This document shows, one piece after another, positions 33,844-46,600 of a DNA stretch of 64,000 nt. Each line of letters opens with the position of its first letter. Within the stretch, counting starts at the first letter, position 1. The notes below the pieces were generated by a model. That model saw only the letters and a program-made list of their open reading frames with translations, did not search any database and had not been told where the DNA came from. A program made the translations under genes and the position numbers. Where the stretch lies: assembly GCF_001625215.2 (NCBI RefSeq), contig NC_030383.2, positions 46,434,380 through 46,498,379 of the forward strand. The letters are read 5' to 3'. The stretch is from Daucus carota subsp. sativus. Its lineage: Eukaryota; Streptophyta; Magnoliopsida; Apiales; Apiaceae.

Positions 33844-35376
33844 ATGGAAGCCTTACGCTTTGAATACTTTGAAATAGTATTAGCCATTTTAAGCTTTTGG
33901 TACATAAGGAGACTTCGCTTCGACGATGGTCTTCCATGGAACTGGCCCCTGGTGGGAATGATGCCATGGATTTTATCCAAGGTGAATCGAGTTCACGACA
34001 TGTGCACCAAAATCCTGAATCAAGAAGGTGGCACTTTCCTACTCAAAGGCCCTTGGTTTACTAACATGGACATGTTATTCACAGTCGATCCGGCCAACGT
34101 GCGTTACGTGCTTAATGATGGCTATGCCAATTTCCATAAAGGCCATGAGTTCAAGGAGATTTTCGATGTGCTTGGAGATGGAATTGTGAATGCTGAATTT
34201 GAGTTGTGGAAGATCCAGAGGAAGCATTCTCAGTTCCTGTTTAGTCTTCCTCAATTTAGGAAGTTCTTGATGAGGATCAGCACGGAAAAGGTCGAAATTG
34301 GGCTCATGACAGTCCTTGATCATGTTTCTCAACGAGGTCAAGTGGTGGACATGCAAGATTTGTTTCAAAGGCTTACCTTTGATACAACTTGCATGTTTGT
34401 CACAGGCTATGACCCGGGCTGCCTCGACGTTAAACTCCATGAAGTTCCGTTCTCAAAAGCCATGGATCAGACTGAAGAAGTTATATTCACGCGTCATCTC
34501 ATGCCTCAGACATTGTGGAAGCTGATGAGATGGCTAAACGTTGGATCGGAGAAGAAAATGAGCCAGGCAAAGAAAATCATCGACGATGAACTATATACTT
34601 ATATAAAGAGGAAACGAGAAGAAGTGAGCAGTAGAGGTGGCAAATTGGACGATGGTGCAGAAGGAAATGGAGCTGATCTCTTAACATTGTACATAACTGA
34701 AGAGGACAAGTCACTGGGATTAGAAAACAACGACGAGTTCATGAAAGATATCGTGCTGAACCACATTCTTGCGGGAAGAGACACAACGAGCTCAGCTCTG
34801 ACATGGTTTCTTTGGCTTGTCATTACGCATCCACAAGTAGAATCCAAAATTCGAGCTGAACTCAAAGCAGTGACCCCACCAAACGAAGCTGAAAAAAGGA
34901 AATTTTTCAGTGATGAAGAGCTAGGGCAACTTCCTTATTTGCATGGTGCAATTTCAGAAGCCTTAAGGCTGTACCCTCCAGTTCCATTCCAGCACAAGGA
35001 ACCTATCAAAGCGGACGTTCTCCCCACAGGTCATCGGGTTCACCCGAAACTGAGGGTGATGTTCTCCTTGTATGCAATGGGAAGAATGGCCACTGTGTGG
35101 GGAGAAGACTGCCTGGAATTCAAACCAGAGAGATGGATTTCCAGAGACGGAAGCATCAAGCATGTACCTGCTTATAAGTTTACAACGTTCAGTGCTGGGC
35201 CAAGAGCATGCCTTGGAAAAAAAGTAGCTTATACTCAAATGAAAGCGGTGGCTGCTGCATTGATATATAATTACAACTTTAAGATGGTGGAAGGACACAA
35301 AGTGATTCCTAATCTTTCTATGATCCTGTTAATGACACATGGATTGAAAGTTACGATTACTGATAGATGGTCCTAA
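33844..35376 (+). CDS. CYP96A: Cytochrome P450 CYP96A, mid-chain alkane hydroxylase-like
   Basis: CYP96A members oxidise long aliphatic chains. Arabidopsis CYP96A15 (MAH1) converts wax alkanes to secondary alcohols and ketones at the endoplasmic reticulum. Single exon, 510 residues from ATG 33844, the usual family length. The open frame extends 40 codons further up but overlaps the TATA box, so I chose this start, which begins MEALRFEYFEIVLAILSFWY (membrane anchor). NWPLVGMMPW follows, then I-helix AGRDTTSSAL (310-319), K-helix EALR, PERW, and haem loop [12 protein letters not shown] with ligand Cys456. There is no lesion. Its 3' third and 3' flank are duplicated at 37762-38470. The substrate is inferred from family only. 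Confidence 0.93.
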   Translation: MEALRFEYFEIVLAILSFWYIRRLRFDDGLPWNWPLVGMMPWILSKVNRVHDMCTKILNQEGGTFLLKGPWFTNMDMLFTVDPANVRYVLNDGYANFHKGHEFKEIFDVLGDGIVNAEFELWKIQRKHSQFLFSLPQFRKFLMRISTEKVEIGLMTVLDHVSQRGQVVDMQDLFQRLTFDTTCMFVTGYDPGCLDVKLHEVPFSKAMDQTEEVIFTRHLMPQTLWKLMRWLNVGSEKKMSQAKKIIDDELYTYIKRKREEVSSRGGKLDDGAEGNGADLLTLYITEEDKSLGLENNDEFMKDIVLNHILAGRDTTSSALTWFLWLVITHPQVESKIRAELKAVTPPNEAEKRKFFSDEELGQLPYLHGAISEALRLYPPVPFQHKEPIKADVLPTGHRVHPKLRVMFSLYAMGRMATVWGEDCLEFKPERWISRDGSIKHVPAYKFTTFSAGPRACLGKKVAYTQMKAVAAALIYNYNFKMVEGHKVIPNLSMILLMTHGLKVTITDRWS

Positions 35377-35621
35377 CGTCCATTAAGTGTATGAATTTAC
35401 CTATTGTCTGTTGCGTGGATGTTGAAGAGAGTGTTCTATGTGTGTACTGGAAATAATATGTTGCCATTTCATGACTCCTCTGCGTTTGAAAATATTATTG
35501 GTATTTTCCTAAAAAGCTTGTTTAGCCGTATCTGAATTCAAATATTTCTGTCTCTTCGCGTTTCATTGTTTTAAGATAGATATGCCTCATAAGCTTCATG
35601 TATAATAGTAATGTGTTTATT

Positions 35622-35754
35622 TTCTGTACTAAAAAACATCAAACAAGTAATAACTGTGACTGTGCTCTGCCGCGGCTAATTTACTCAAAGGGAAGTACTG
35701 CAGAGCGTCACTCAAGACGATGTTTCTCCTCTCTTTCTTCAGCACTTTCTGCAA

Positions 35755-35818
<64 letters not shown>

Positions 35819-35905
35819 TTACAAATTAGAAAAACTGATATCTTCGGTTGTTTACTGTGCTAATTAAGAGAGATGTAGTAATATATACCACTTTAATAGC
35901 TGATT
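35622..35905 (-). pseudogene. Duplicated 3' end of the PKHD oxygenase gene
   Basis: This stretch matches about 40525-40805 downstream: AACTGTGACTGTGCT, the minus-strand acceptor CAG and the last exon (AAAGTGCTGAAGAAAG here, GAAGTACTGAAGAAGC there), and CCACTTTAATAGC at the end of exon 8. An (AAT)n microsatellite (about 35755-35818) has expanded inside the copied intron. It is an orphan fragment on the 3' side of the intact CYP96A, not a gene. Confidence 0.8.
35755..35818. repeat. (AAT)n microsatellite
   Basis: About 21 uninterrupted AAT units, lying in the copied intron of the duplicated oxygenase fragment. The corresponding place near 40700-40710 has no such run. Confidence 0.95.
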
Positions 35906-37440
35906 ATCTGGTATTTCTGAGCTGCGTCAATGGTTGGTATTGTCAATGGAAATTTATCCCTTGTTTATTGACTAATTAAGTTGGTGTTGGTATGAATATC
36001 ATCAAAAAAAGCTCTGGAACAAGATGGATGATGAGTTTCTCGATTATTGTAAGCTTATTTATATTGAAAGAGAAATAGTAAAAAGTTTTAGTATGGACTG
36101 GATTTCGTGATTAATATTTTTGTGTATTTGCTACATTGAATATTTAAATGTGTTGACGGAAACAATTTTTGGCCCCTCTGTTAGAGCTCGTTATAACCCC
36201 TCCTCTCAACACGTTTTGAAAAATGATGATATGACCACCGGCAGGATCCATTCATTGCAAGTCAGAATATAATCTACTGATAAGGTCTATACCTATTGTA
36301 TTCGTGCTCATGAGGATGAATTTACTGTATCTTGAATTTTCGTTTTCCTTTTTAATGGAAAGAACTTGTCCTTCTACATGAATAGAGGTATTAAGACTTA
36401 AGAGGGCTTAAATTCACACTCCTTTAAATTTTGACTCAAGTCAGTGTTTTTAGAGTTCGATTAGAGTCCGGCCCAACGAATTATTGTTCATCTCTAAGTT
36501 CTACATGTGTTTTCACCTTGCATGTGGTCAATGTAGCAAGTACACTTACATTTGGGACGCTCTGGCAGCATCAAAGATGGTCCATATCCAAGGTAAATGT
36601 AGCTCAGGGTAAAAAGGCTGGTATGGCCAATTAATATGATTGATAAGTAGCCTGGAAGATGGATTGAATTGAACTGAATGATTTCAGATGTTGGTGAGAT
36701 GGTGTTGTCAAGAGCAGTACATTTGTACTCGTCAAAAATTATTGATATATGGAGGTTCGTCGTTTATGTCCAATTAGTTTTTGAAGATAACAGTGAGCGA
36801 TTAAAGAAATGATGCGCGATCACTATCGAATCAATATGCCTAGGATATAGTATGAAGTTGAACTGATAGTTGTGTGAAAAATGATGATATTTCATATGCC
36901 TCTGCTCACTGATGTACATAATACTGATTCCAACTAATTACAGCACTAGAATACTAGATGGAGCCGTAGTTCAGACACTAAACGTAAGATCAAACACTAT
37001 TTATTACGAAGATGTCGTAGCCATGTGGGGGAACCTAAGATTATGTGTGGAATGGCCGGAATGCATTGAGTGTGCGGAAAATGTGCTTCAAGCTGGAGGA
37101 TGCACAGATCCGAATTTTGTGCCTAGTTCTTTTCGGTCTGCAATCTGCATTAATAGTAGTACGTTAGTAGGTATAGTTGCGTATTTTGGGGGCAATGGTG
37201 CGTGGTGCTTTATTGTGGTGTTTTCTTTCCTCCGGTTCTGAACACCATGTGAATCTGCAAAGTTTCTTAAATGGAGAGGGTTTTCTGTCAAATAAGCTTT
37301 GGAGCATCTTCAAGGACATTTGATTAGCTATATTTGTTGAATCAATGTAACTTTTAGTATAATTTTACCTAATCACAATTATAGATAACTCTATTGGCGC
37401 ACATGTCTTCACTCTTAGCAAAAAATTTAGCTAATGATCA
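35906..37440. other. DNA between the two CYP96A copies
   Basis: No gene is supported. A 109-codon frame at 36912-37241 has no recognisable motif. About 37300-37435 resembles the left end of the Harbinger-like MITE at 24924 (GGAGCATCTTCAAGGACATT, then GATTAGCTATATT). Confidence 0.45.
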
Positions 37441-37761
37441 ACTAAAAAAACAGGACAAAACCGACCGGCATGAAAAAAATGTCGGAATAAAACCGACGGG
37501 CGGAAATCGGTCGGTTTTAAGTTTTAACAAGAACGACGTCATTCTGCGTTGCTGGTAAGACTTCGACTTATTTAAACTGGCCAAAACGAGTTTGGTCGGT
37601 TTTGGAGCTGACTTGTCAAGATCATAACCGACCAACAAATCGGTCGGTTAAGTATTTGGGTATTTTTAATCAGTTTTTCAATTATTGGTTCAACAGAACG
37701 ATGTCGTTTTCTGTCTAAAGACAAAACCGACTGGCCGTCGGTCGGCTTTGTGTTGAGGGAC
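37441..37761. mobile_element. Possible CACTA-like fragment
   Basis: At least eight AACCGACCG or CGGTCGGTT words occur in both orientations within 320 bp (for example near 37457, 37507, 37593, 37625, 37639 and 37737). Arrays like this are common in subterminal zones of plant CACTA elements. No CACTA terminus or 3-bp duplication was found. It abuts the broken 5' edge of the CYP96A pseudogene. Confidence 0.35.
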
Positions 37762-38240
37762 AAAATTCGAGCTGAACTCAAAGCATTTACCCCACCAAAT
37801 GAAGCTGAAAAATGGAAATTTTTTAGTGATGAAGAGCTAGGGCACTGCCTTATTTGCATGGTGCAATTTCAGAAGCCTTAAGGCTGTACCTTCCAGTTCC
37901 ATTTCAACACAAGGAACCTATCAAAGCGAACGTTCTCCCCACAGGTCATCGGCTTCACCGAAACTGAGGGTGATCTTTTCCTTGTATGCGATGGGAAGAA
38001 TGGCTACTGTATGGGGAAAAGACTCCCTGGAATTCAAACGAGATCGAGAGATGGATTTCCAGAGAAGGAACTATTAAGCATGTACCTGCTTATAAGTTTA
38101 CAACGTTTAGTGCCGGGCCAAGGGCATGCAAAAGTGGCTTATACTCAAATGAAAGGACACAAAGTAGTTCCTAATCTTTCTATGATCCTGTTAATGACAC
38201 ATGGAATGAAGGTTAGGGTAACTGATAGATGGTCCTAATG
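37762..38240 (+). pseudogene. CYP96A pseudogene, 3' part only
   Basis: Starts abruptly at the codons for KIRAELKA (matching 34847 of the intact gene) and runs to the same TDRWS end. It lacks the first two thirds, including the I-helix. Small deletions break the frame (for example near 37850 and 37965). The stretch from CLGKK to just before EGHK is reduced to a few residues, so the haem Cys is lost. Similarity continues into the 3' flank to about 38470. It cannot encode a P450. Confidence 0.92.
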
Positions 38241-38732
38241 TCTTTTAAAAATACTATGAATTTGCTCATTATGTGCTGCGTGGACGCTGAGAGTGTCATG
38301 TGTGTGTAGTCAGAATGTAATGTTTTTCAATATCAAGGGCTCTTCTATATTTAGAAATATTATTAATATGTGTTCTTGAAAAGCTGTTATGGCTGCAAGT
38401 ATATTTAGATATTTCGGTTTTTCTATAAAAGATTATGCTTCATAAGCTTCTTGTTTTGTAGTTGGCGAATGTGTAAATTTGTCCCAAGTTATCAATGAAA
38501 CAAAACAGATACTTAAGAGAGAGTACGACAAGATTGCCTACCCAAAGTTATGAATAACTTATCTAAAGCATCTTGCCCCCGGAGTTATCCACAGACCACA
38601 AGATCTCAACAAATCAAATTCTTGTTAAAATCGAGCAATTCAGAATGTGTTAAATTTTCAAAAAAATAAAAATGGTGGACAATTACTCACTAAAAATAAG
38701 GTAACCTGAATACCTGACTATTAAATTTAATA
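38241..38732. other. 3' flank of the CYP96A pseudogene
   Basis: Up to about 38470 this is homologous to the flank after the intact CYP96A (about 35377-35610). The remainder holds no gene. Confidence 0.55.
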
Positions 38733-38917
38733 CTCTCTCTGTTTTTTATTTGATGTTTTGACTATCAGATAATAAAATTTATTATTTTTATTTGATTTTT
38801 TTGTGCATTAAAATTTTGATTACATATTTCTTTTCAAAATAATAATAATAATAATAATATTTTTAGTTGTCCGGTCAAAATGTATATGTCAAAATTCGAA
38901 TAAAAAAACAGAGTAAG
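38733..38917. mobile_element. Stowaway-like MITE
   Basis: 185 bp. Ends CTCTCTCTGTTTTTTATTTG and the inverted CGAATAAAAAAACAGAGTAAG, with TA at 38731-38732 and 38918-38919. GTTTTGAC and GTCAAAAT words are mirrored inside. The ends are imperfect but the layout fits Stowaway. Confidence 0.6.
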
Positions 38918-39229
38918 TACATTTGTTATTAAATCAGACCTCCCATTTTATTCTGATACCAGATATTGAACTTCGAATCTAAATAGATCGTAAACTACGT
39001 CTCACATTTTCCTTCTTATTGCGGGTAATTTTGTTGCACACCCCAGAAAGGCAGAAACTCGTAATCAGAAAATGTCCCTATACACTATACAGGGAGAAAT
39101 CAGTACATTTTTTGGCAGGTTACTTGGAACATTTTACCCCCAAAACAATTACTATGAATATATACTAAATGGAAACTTGAATATGCTATACTTCATACTT
39201 AATATCCAAATTAAACAATCCTTGGATAA

Positions 39230-39930
39230 ACTTAAAACAAGTACTTCTTGATTAAAATAAAAAAAAAAATGAAATAGAAGTTAAATCAAGTTAAGACTAG
39301 TGATTAAAGTGTTTGGGAAAAAAGAATTAAACAATCTATTTGAATAAACTTAAAATAAGTGCTTCTTGATTAATATAAAAAAATGAAGCAGATGTTAAGA
39401 CTTATAAGTGATTAGAGCATCTTCAAGAGACTCTTAAATGAGCTCTTAAATTGAAATTTGAGGAGGGAGGAAGAAATTTTTGCTCCAAGAGACTTTAAGT
39501 TGCTCTTCATATCACCAAGAGCCTCTTGTTTCTCTCTTTTATCTCCTCAAAATTAAGAGCCACTACAAAGCTCTTAACTTATTTTTTACGATAAAATATT
39601 CATTCCCTCCAATTACATTTGAGTTTGTGTCATATATAAGTCTAAACAAAAATAAAATATTAACTTAAGAGCAAGTATAAAGAATATTGTTGGAATTGAG
39701 ACTCTTAAATTTGTATTAACTTACTATGAGTCTAATATTTTATATTATATTTAAGAGTGGGTTATGAGACTATCGGAGATGTTTTAAAATGTTTGAAAAA
39801 AGAAATAGAAGTTTTGAAAGAAAATTGAGCATTTGTAACTTCTAAAAAGTATTTCTACTTTTTTATACAAACGGGTTAAGAAAAGTAGAAATCTAACTTT
39901 TTTGAAACAAAAGTACTTCTTTTGCGGAAC
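39230..39930. repeat. Dispersed-family repeat, internally duplicated and interrupted
   Basis: Two direct copies of AAACTTAAAA-AAGT-CTTCTTGATTAA-ATAAAA (about 39228 and 39345) are followed by AAGTGTTTGGGAAAAAAG in the first copy. In the second copy the equivalent AAATGTTTGAAAAAAG is displaced to 39786 by the element at 39415-39783. TTTATACAAACGGGTTAAGAAAAG at the right end ties it to the repeats at 19394-19630 and 52340-52575. Confidence 0.6.
39415..39783. mobile_element. PIF/Harbinger-like MITE with TTA duplication
   Basis: 369 bp from GAGCATCTTCAAGAGAC to GACTATCGGAGATGTT, imperfect inverted ends, with TTA on both sides (39412-39414 and 39784-39786). Removing it restores GTGATTAAAATGTTTG, which matches the uninterrupted neighbouring copy GTGATTAAAGTGTTTG. 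This confirms both borders. Internal TCTTAAATTTAAGAGC-like complementarity is present. No coding frame. Confidence 0.75.
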
Positions 39931-40660
39931 AATATTCTGTTATTCGCGTTTGCATCTTAAACCAATTCCAATCACATTTTCAAGTCAAATATAAACTCAA
40001 TGAAGAGAGAGCTTTCAGCCCCAACTCAAAGTTAAAAGTTTTAATTGTTCATTTTTAGGATACTTAGAGATCCAACAGCAACACAGACTACTGTTAATAC
40101 CATTGTACAAGTATCTTAAATCTAAACAGAAGCGGTAGATAGGTAAGGTCTGTGACCAATAGCAAGTTGGCACCTACTACAGTACTACCTACTGGGGGTT
40201 ACAATCGACAGTGAGAAACAGTAAGCAATCCGTTATGTGCCACAGAATGTCAATGAATGTGAAGTCTTATGTACTGACTAGGAAATTGAACTTAACTAAA
40301 AAGACAACTAATCAGTAACCCATGCCTGCTTGTCAACATCTTTGCCAGAAACAGTGACTAAATCACTAAATCTGTTATATTAGACCACAGAAGGGGACTA
40401 TATCACCAAAATAAGTCGACAGGTTAACTATAACAAGTACCACTGTTTCAGTTTTTTTTTCTTTCTTCCCTTCTTGAAAGTAACAGTACAGATACTTGAG
40501 CAGACCTTAATGTACAACTTGCAGCTACTAAAAAACATTCAACAAGTTAAAGCAGACAACAAGCTTCAATCTTTTGTACTTGAGCAAGATAATGCACACT
40601 AACTGTGACTGTGCTTTGTAGCAGATAATTTACTGAAATAGAAGAACTGCAGAATGTCAC
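39931..40660. other. 3' side of the PKHD oxygenase gene
   Basis: No gene. From about 40525 to 40660 it is the partner of the copy at 35622-35705 and probably includes the oxygenase 3' UTR. Confidence 0.5.
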
Positions 40661-43600
40661 TCATGACGGGGTATCCCCCGGCTTCTTCAGTACTTCCTGC
40701 AAAAATATATATTATCACGAATGAAAAAAGAAATTGATATCTTCAGCAATTCATTATGTCCAATTAAGAGATGTAGGAATATTTACCACTTTAATAGCAG
40801 AAATCGACTGTCGCTGCCTTTCTTTCTTCAGACGTTGACACTCACCACAAAATTCTGGAAACTCCCTTTGATATTTCTTCAGCTCTCTAAAAACAGAGCT
40901 GGGAAAAGAGGATCGGTAAGTTAGTAAAAAGGTAGTGAAACAGCTCCAAAGAAGATGATAAACTCAACCCAAAGAAAAACTGAAGTACATAGATTATAGA
41001 TGCATCACTAACTCCATTGGAAGATAATCAGCATTCCTACTAAAACTTTATTAGGTAACTGATCATATTATTTAGTACTTTCTTCTTTGTATAGTCCAAT
41101 ACATGCTAAACTCATAGATAAGCTTTAATATTTGGTTTTAGCATCTCATGTGCAAGCAGCTAACTCAATGAAGGAGAAACAAAAGGTTGTACAGAGCAAT
41201 ATAGTGTCATTTAGCACCAACAGAAGGTAAGAATTGTATTTAAAAAACGAAAATATGCAATGGCCAGAAGATCCTAGGCCGAACACATCCTTACATTTGT
41301 GTGTGTGTGTGTGTGTGTGTGTGAGTGAAAGAGAGAGAGAGTCATAATACGGAGAAACGTAAACATGCATTGATGCACCGCCTCTTGAAACTAAATATGA
41401 AAATTCCACTAAGGTGATCTACTACCCACCGCTATCTCGATTGCTTCATATGAAATCTAGAAGAGTAACCCTGTATAGATGGAAGGGATGGTCTCATAGG
41501 TTCATTGTGCTCACTGAAAGTATGCTACATAAAAGCCAAGCCCTCGAGAGTGCTGACGTTAAGCACACTTGCATCCATTAAAAAGTGTTTTTAAGAAAAT
41601 TTCACTGGGGCTAGACCAGAAAGTACTTTTTACTTTTTAATATAATTCATACAAACACCCACTTAAGTTAGTTTCGTCATTCGTGGGAGCATAACCTGAA
41701 AAGAAAAGTAAAACAGTGCCGTATTTTAAAGGTAAGATCATCAAGCTACAGCTCATTTGAGGCTTTGAGCAACTGACAAAGTGACTGAAATACAGTATAT
41801 TAGATGTAAATTGAACATTTAAATTGAATTGTTTCTATTAAAACCTCTTGAGGACAATAAGAAGCTAAAACTAAAACATTAGGCACCGTAGGATAGCAGG
41901 GTTTAAGGAGTTAGGCAGAATTACCTTCTGCACCACAAAAGCAAATTTAGCCTATGCCCAGATGTGGTAGCTCTAGCTCCATGACGATGTCGACCACGGT
42001 GAATAACAGCCCGACCTGGGACATGGGAGTAATCCAAAACTTCCTACAAGCATTTAAACTCAAAATAAGTCTTCAACCAACAATAGTTGCAGAATAAAGT
42101 ATATTAACTACTAAAATACTTGTACAATGAACTAACTGGTTTACAGAGAAATATGTCTCAGTCTGACAGTGGTTTGCAACATCTCAGACATTTATACCAC
42201 ATTTTAACCCAGTTAGATTGAAGAAAATGAAGACAAATCAAGGAGAAATCACATAGCAGAGCAACATAATAGAAACAGCATCCCACCCTATGCTCATTAT
42301 TAGCAAAGTCTTTTCCTCACTGACTTTAGCGGAGGGAGGGGGTAGGCCCACATTCACAGGTCTTCTTAACATTTGTTTTATGAAAAGGAAATTTCACCAC
42401 TAATTTCAAAGGCACTCAGGTAGCTAATATATATAAATATCATTCTGCAACAAGGATCATAACTGAGAGTCTGAGAGGGTAGTATAATATCAAAGAAACA
42501 TAATTATCTTCATATAAAGTAGATCTGGAAAATAGGCTCATATACCTCTGATTGAGTTCCTGTGTTGACATGCTTCTCACACCGCACCCCACGAAAAAAC
42601 AGCTCACCACCAGTAAATTGTTTCCCCACACACACATTTAAGGTGACTTCTGAGTCATCCACGTGAAAACCTGGCAACGCAAACTTCTTCAGAACTTCAA
42701 GATTATGAAAACATGGATAATGTATTTCCAAAGAGATTTTGGGACAATAGAGATAAAAGATTGGACTTCTAGACCGGCATAGACCATCTTCAAAACTTAC
42801 CCGAGAATTGTACATATAAAGGCCGTTCTAAGAGGACAGTGAAAAAAAATATCATTGTATGTTGTTCTCGTCACTGAAATGTCAGGAGCGGACACTCACA
42901 CATATAACTCAATAACCTCTACTAAAAATAGAATTAGAATCTGAGTTCAATACGAAAAGCACTAAGAAAAACCACCCATATATTTATGATGGCGACTGTC
43001 ACGATAGATACATCACAAATCTGTTGATGCACGACCAACCTAGATAATGAACTCAGATATGTGCCTTCCTATTCTACTCTATGTTAAGTGCTGTGACCTT
43101 CTAATTAAATAAACACACAGATGAATTATTAAATGGAGCACTAACCAAGGTCAACGTCCCTATCAATTCCATACTCGACAACAAAGCCATGATGAGAATC
43201 AAGTGTTGATCCACCAACTTCCGGAAAGAAAACTGTAAAGAAGTCATATTGGAATAATAGAGTACATTAATAGACCTCATACATCATCATTAAGACAGTT
43301 CCCATAAATTTTAATTACTCCAAATGTCATAAAATTTATTACCTCTAGATATAGGTTGTATGAAATCTTCCATTAACCTGTCAAGCATCGTTTCCAAGCC
43401 AAAGTCATCAAGAACAGCACCATATTTGTTCATGGTATTTGGTCGCATTATTCTGAACTTGGTCTCACGGACCCATTTTTCAAAATTATCAACCTATGCA
43501 ATCAGAACCTGATAAGAAAACATAGAAGCTAAACTACAAGAGAGCTGTGATTGCAACATGAAGAGCGAAGGCTAGTCGCTACCTCTGCTAAAAGCATTTC

Positions 43601-46600
43601 ACAAAAGCGTGGCTGCAGCAGTTCAAAAGTTAAAATTCCTGGTGAAGGTTCAGTGATTATTTTTCTAAAACTCTCCTCCTTGTTCTCACTGATTGCTTTA
43701 AGAAAAGATGGTACAAAGAAGTTTGTGGGATGCATATTATATAGCTCCCGATGCAGAGGCTGTGAAAAAAGAGAGAAAAGTATTTACTTAAAAGTAAGAC
43801 GAAAGATGCTGGTAACTTAAGTTATTAACATATGCCATGTTAAGTTCCATGGAAAATGCAGTAATCATATGATCATTTCACACACATTCTAATCATGCTT
43901 TTGCAGACCCGTAATCCAAATCCAATTATTACGTAACTATACAAAACCCACATATGTCCACCAAACAAAGGTTCACATATCTATGTCCATGAGATGACAG
44001 GTCCAGGTATTCTTACACTAGATAGCAAAATCCAGTTGCAATTTATTCTCATTCTGTGCAACAGTACGTGTATCTAAAACTGTAACTGGTGGTACTTGCA
44101 ATCGAGTCATAGAGTTGGATACACTTAGCATTGCTTTTTTGCTCTTCTTAAATGTATTTGGTCATTAGTGTAACAGAGCATTATCCTGAAATGTTTTGGA
44201 CAGTAGGACGAAAATATCTTAATATTGACTCGTTGCACATACTTTTTCCTTTGGGTGATTCAGCACATTAACTATGTGTCTCCATCAGGGATAAAATAGT
44301 ACAAGCTTTAAACGAAAATAATTATAATCAAGAAAAAGCTTGGTTTTTCAGGTGACAAGGGCAAATAAGTATTATGCTCCTACATAGATTTTATTGTATA
44401 CCTGATAGTTGGATATGATCTTCTGTCTGTATTCTTTATGCCTCTGGAACTGTCAGGAATGAAACAGAAAAAGTGCACAAATTGTTTAGTCTTATGACAC
44501 ATAACGTAAGAATACACAGAGTTAAAATGCAAGAAGCATTTTGAAGATGCGCATCTTTACTAGTTAATCATTTTTATGTGCATGCGCCATTCAAAATTGC
44601 AGATATAAATGGAGGATGAGCAGAAAAAAAAATTGCATATGATGAGATAACAGAGCAAGTCCATGCTGCATTTAAATTCACCGATAGGAGCAATGACTAC
44701 ATTCGTGTATTTGATGGATAAATCATCCGAGTGGTCTCTAATGAAGTTCTTGTCAATTTTGGTATGGAAACATTTTGGAAAAAAATTTAAAAACTGAACC
44801 AATCAAACACAAACAGTATATTCCAGACCTAGGCCACACTATGGAAAAACAATTCAAAATTTAGTAAGCTTCCAATATAATATGCTTCAAGATGTTGCAC
44901 CAATATATGTTCTCGTTTCTCAAGTTTGTACCTTTAGAGTACTATTGTAATGGTATTGTAGGACATCGTTTCATTGTATTATACAATTAATATTAGAAAC
45001 TATACACTGAAACATTGTTAATCTTTTTTGGAAGATTGAACTAGTGCAAAAGGCTTTCTATGAAACAGAGGAACTAATATACAGTACAAATATACAAGTG
45101 CATTGACTTGTTTACTGCAACCTAAGTGTAATATATGAAAAAGGAACTATAGATGCACATGGGTTTAAGAACAGAATAAGCTTACCACAAACTGAAGTGC
45201 AAAAACTAAAGACATGTTTGGTTATGATGCTAGAAGGCCCGTAAAATGTAATCAGATGATGAAATTATAGGATACAACATCAAGTTTAGCTACTAAATCT
45301 CTCTAACTAAGATAGTTGATAAAAGAAGATTAATATATATCAGCTGATTTCTTTTCATATACAAGCCAATTTGAAATGGTAGTAATAGGAAAGTGAGAAG
45401 TCAAACTTATATCAACGAATCTCATGAATTAACATATCTTCATGTAGACATGTAGTCACAAACCAGTGTATGATCAACTCTCAGACCAAAATCAGTCATA
45501 GAGGTTTAGTTCTCTGATTTAAGAAATCGCTATTCACATATATTCTCATCCGCACAACCAAAAGAGAAATACTTGGAAATTTACACTATGGTTTTATGTT
45601 ATCTCTTTGACTCTTGTAACAGCAATAAACATGTGACAAAACTGATGATAAGCTTCAGAGGTCAATCTTTTGTGATTGTATGAGTAACTTAGTTTTAAAT
45701 CATCTTCAATATAAACACTGCTAGACTGCACCAAATTGAATAAAGTAAGACAAAATGACTTCAGAGTAATCATAAACCTTGAAGAAATTAAGCACATAAA
45801 CTGAACTCATAAAAAACGCAGAACGGCAAGCTAGATTAGGGATATGACCAAACATAGTCGCAAGCAGACACTTCACTATAAGTTCACAAGTTACAAAATC
45901 TACGCCTGTTTAAGAAAGCATATGCAACTCTTCACCCTGGTTATACTTACACTATAATCTAAATGCATTTTAACAGTATGTTCATATTCTGTTTTAAGAA
46001 ATGCCAGAGGCGTTCGTAAATGCCTCTTTAACCATTAATATGCACGCCCAAACCTAGTTTTGGTTTCACAAACACCTCACAGAACTAGACATTATAGTAA
46101 ATAGTGTAGCAAGTAGAAACTTCAAAATAACATTTATAAATCCCATAGACTCCCTCTGCTTAGATCAACATTTGTAACTATTTCTCTGGTTTATATTTCC
46201 ACTTTCATTAAACCTAAGTTGCAGTTTGGCAGCATTTTAGAGATTCCTCTTGTTCTGAGCCAGAGGCCTCTATTACTAACCACTTTATAATAATTCACAA
46301 CAGCACCAAAACTTAATTCCACTATTCCACATTTATTAAACCTAAATTGCATTTCAGCAGCACTTTGAGCTTTTCTTTCGCCAGGCCTCCAAAAACACCT
46401 CTTTAAGGCCATCCACTGCTACTAATCACTTACCCAACTCAACCACACCAAAACCTAATTCCATTCCTCTGCATGCCTACAAAATTCTCAATACAAGGCC
46501 CAAACACCATTATTAACCACTTTCACAATTCACAACAGCACCAAAACTTAATTCCACTGTTCCACATTTATTAAACCTAAATTGCATTTGAGCTTTTCAT

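Noticed and set aside
36912-37241. 109-codon plus-strand open frame with several Cys
   Set aside because: No recognisable domain, no homologous copy in the window, and flanks are repeat-like. Probably chance.
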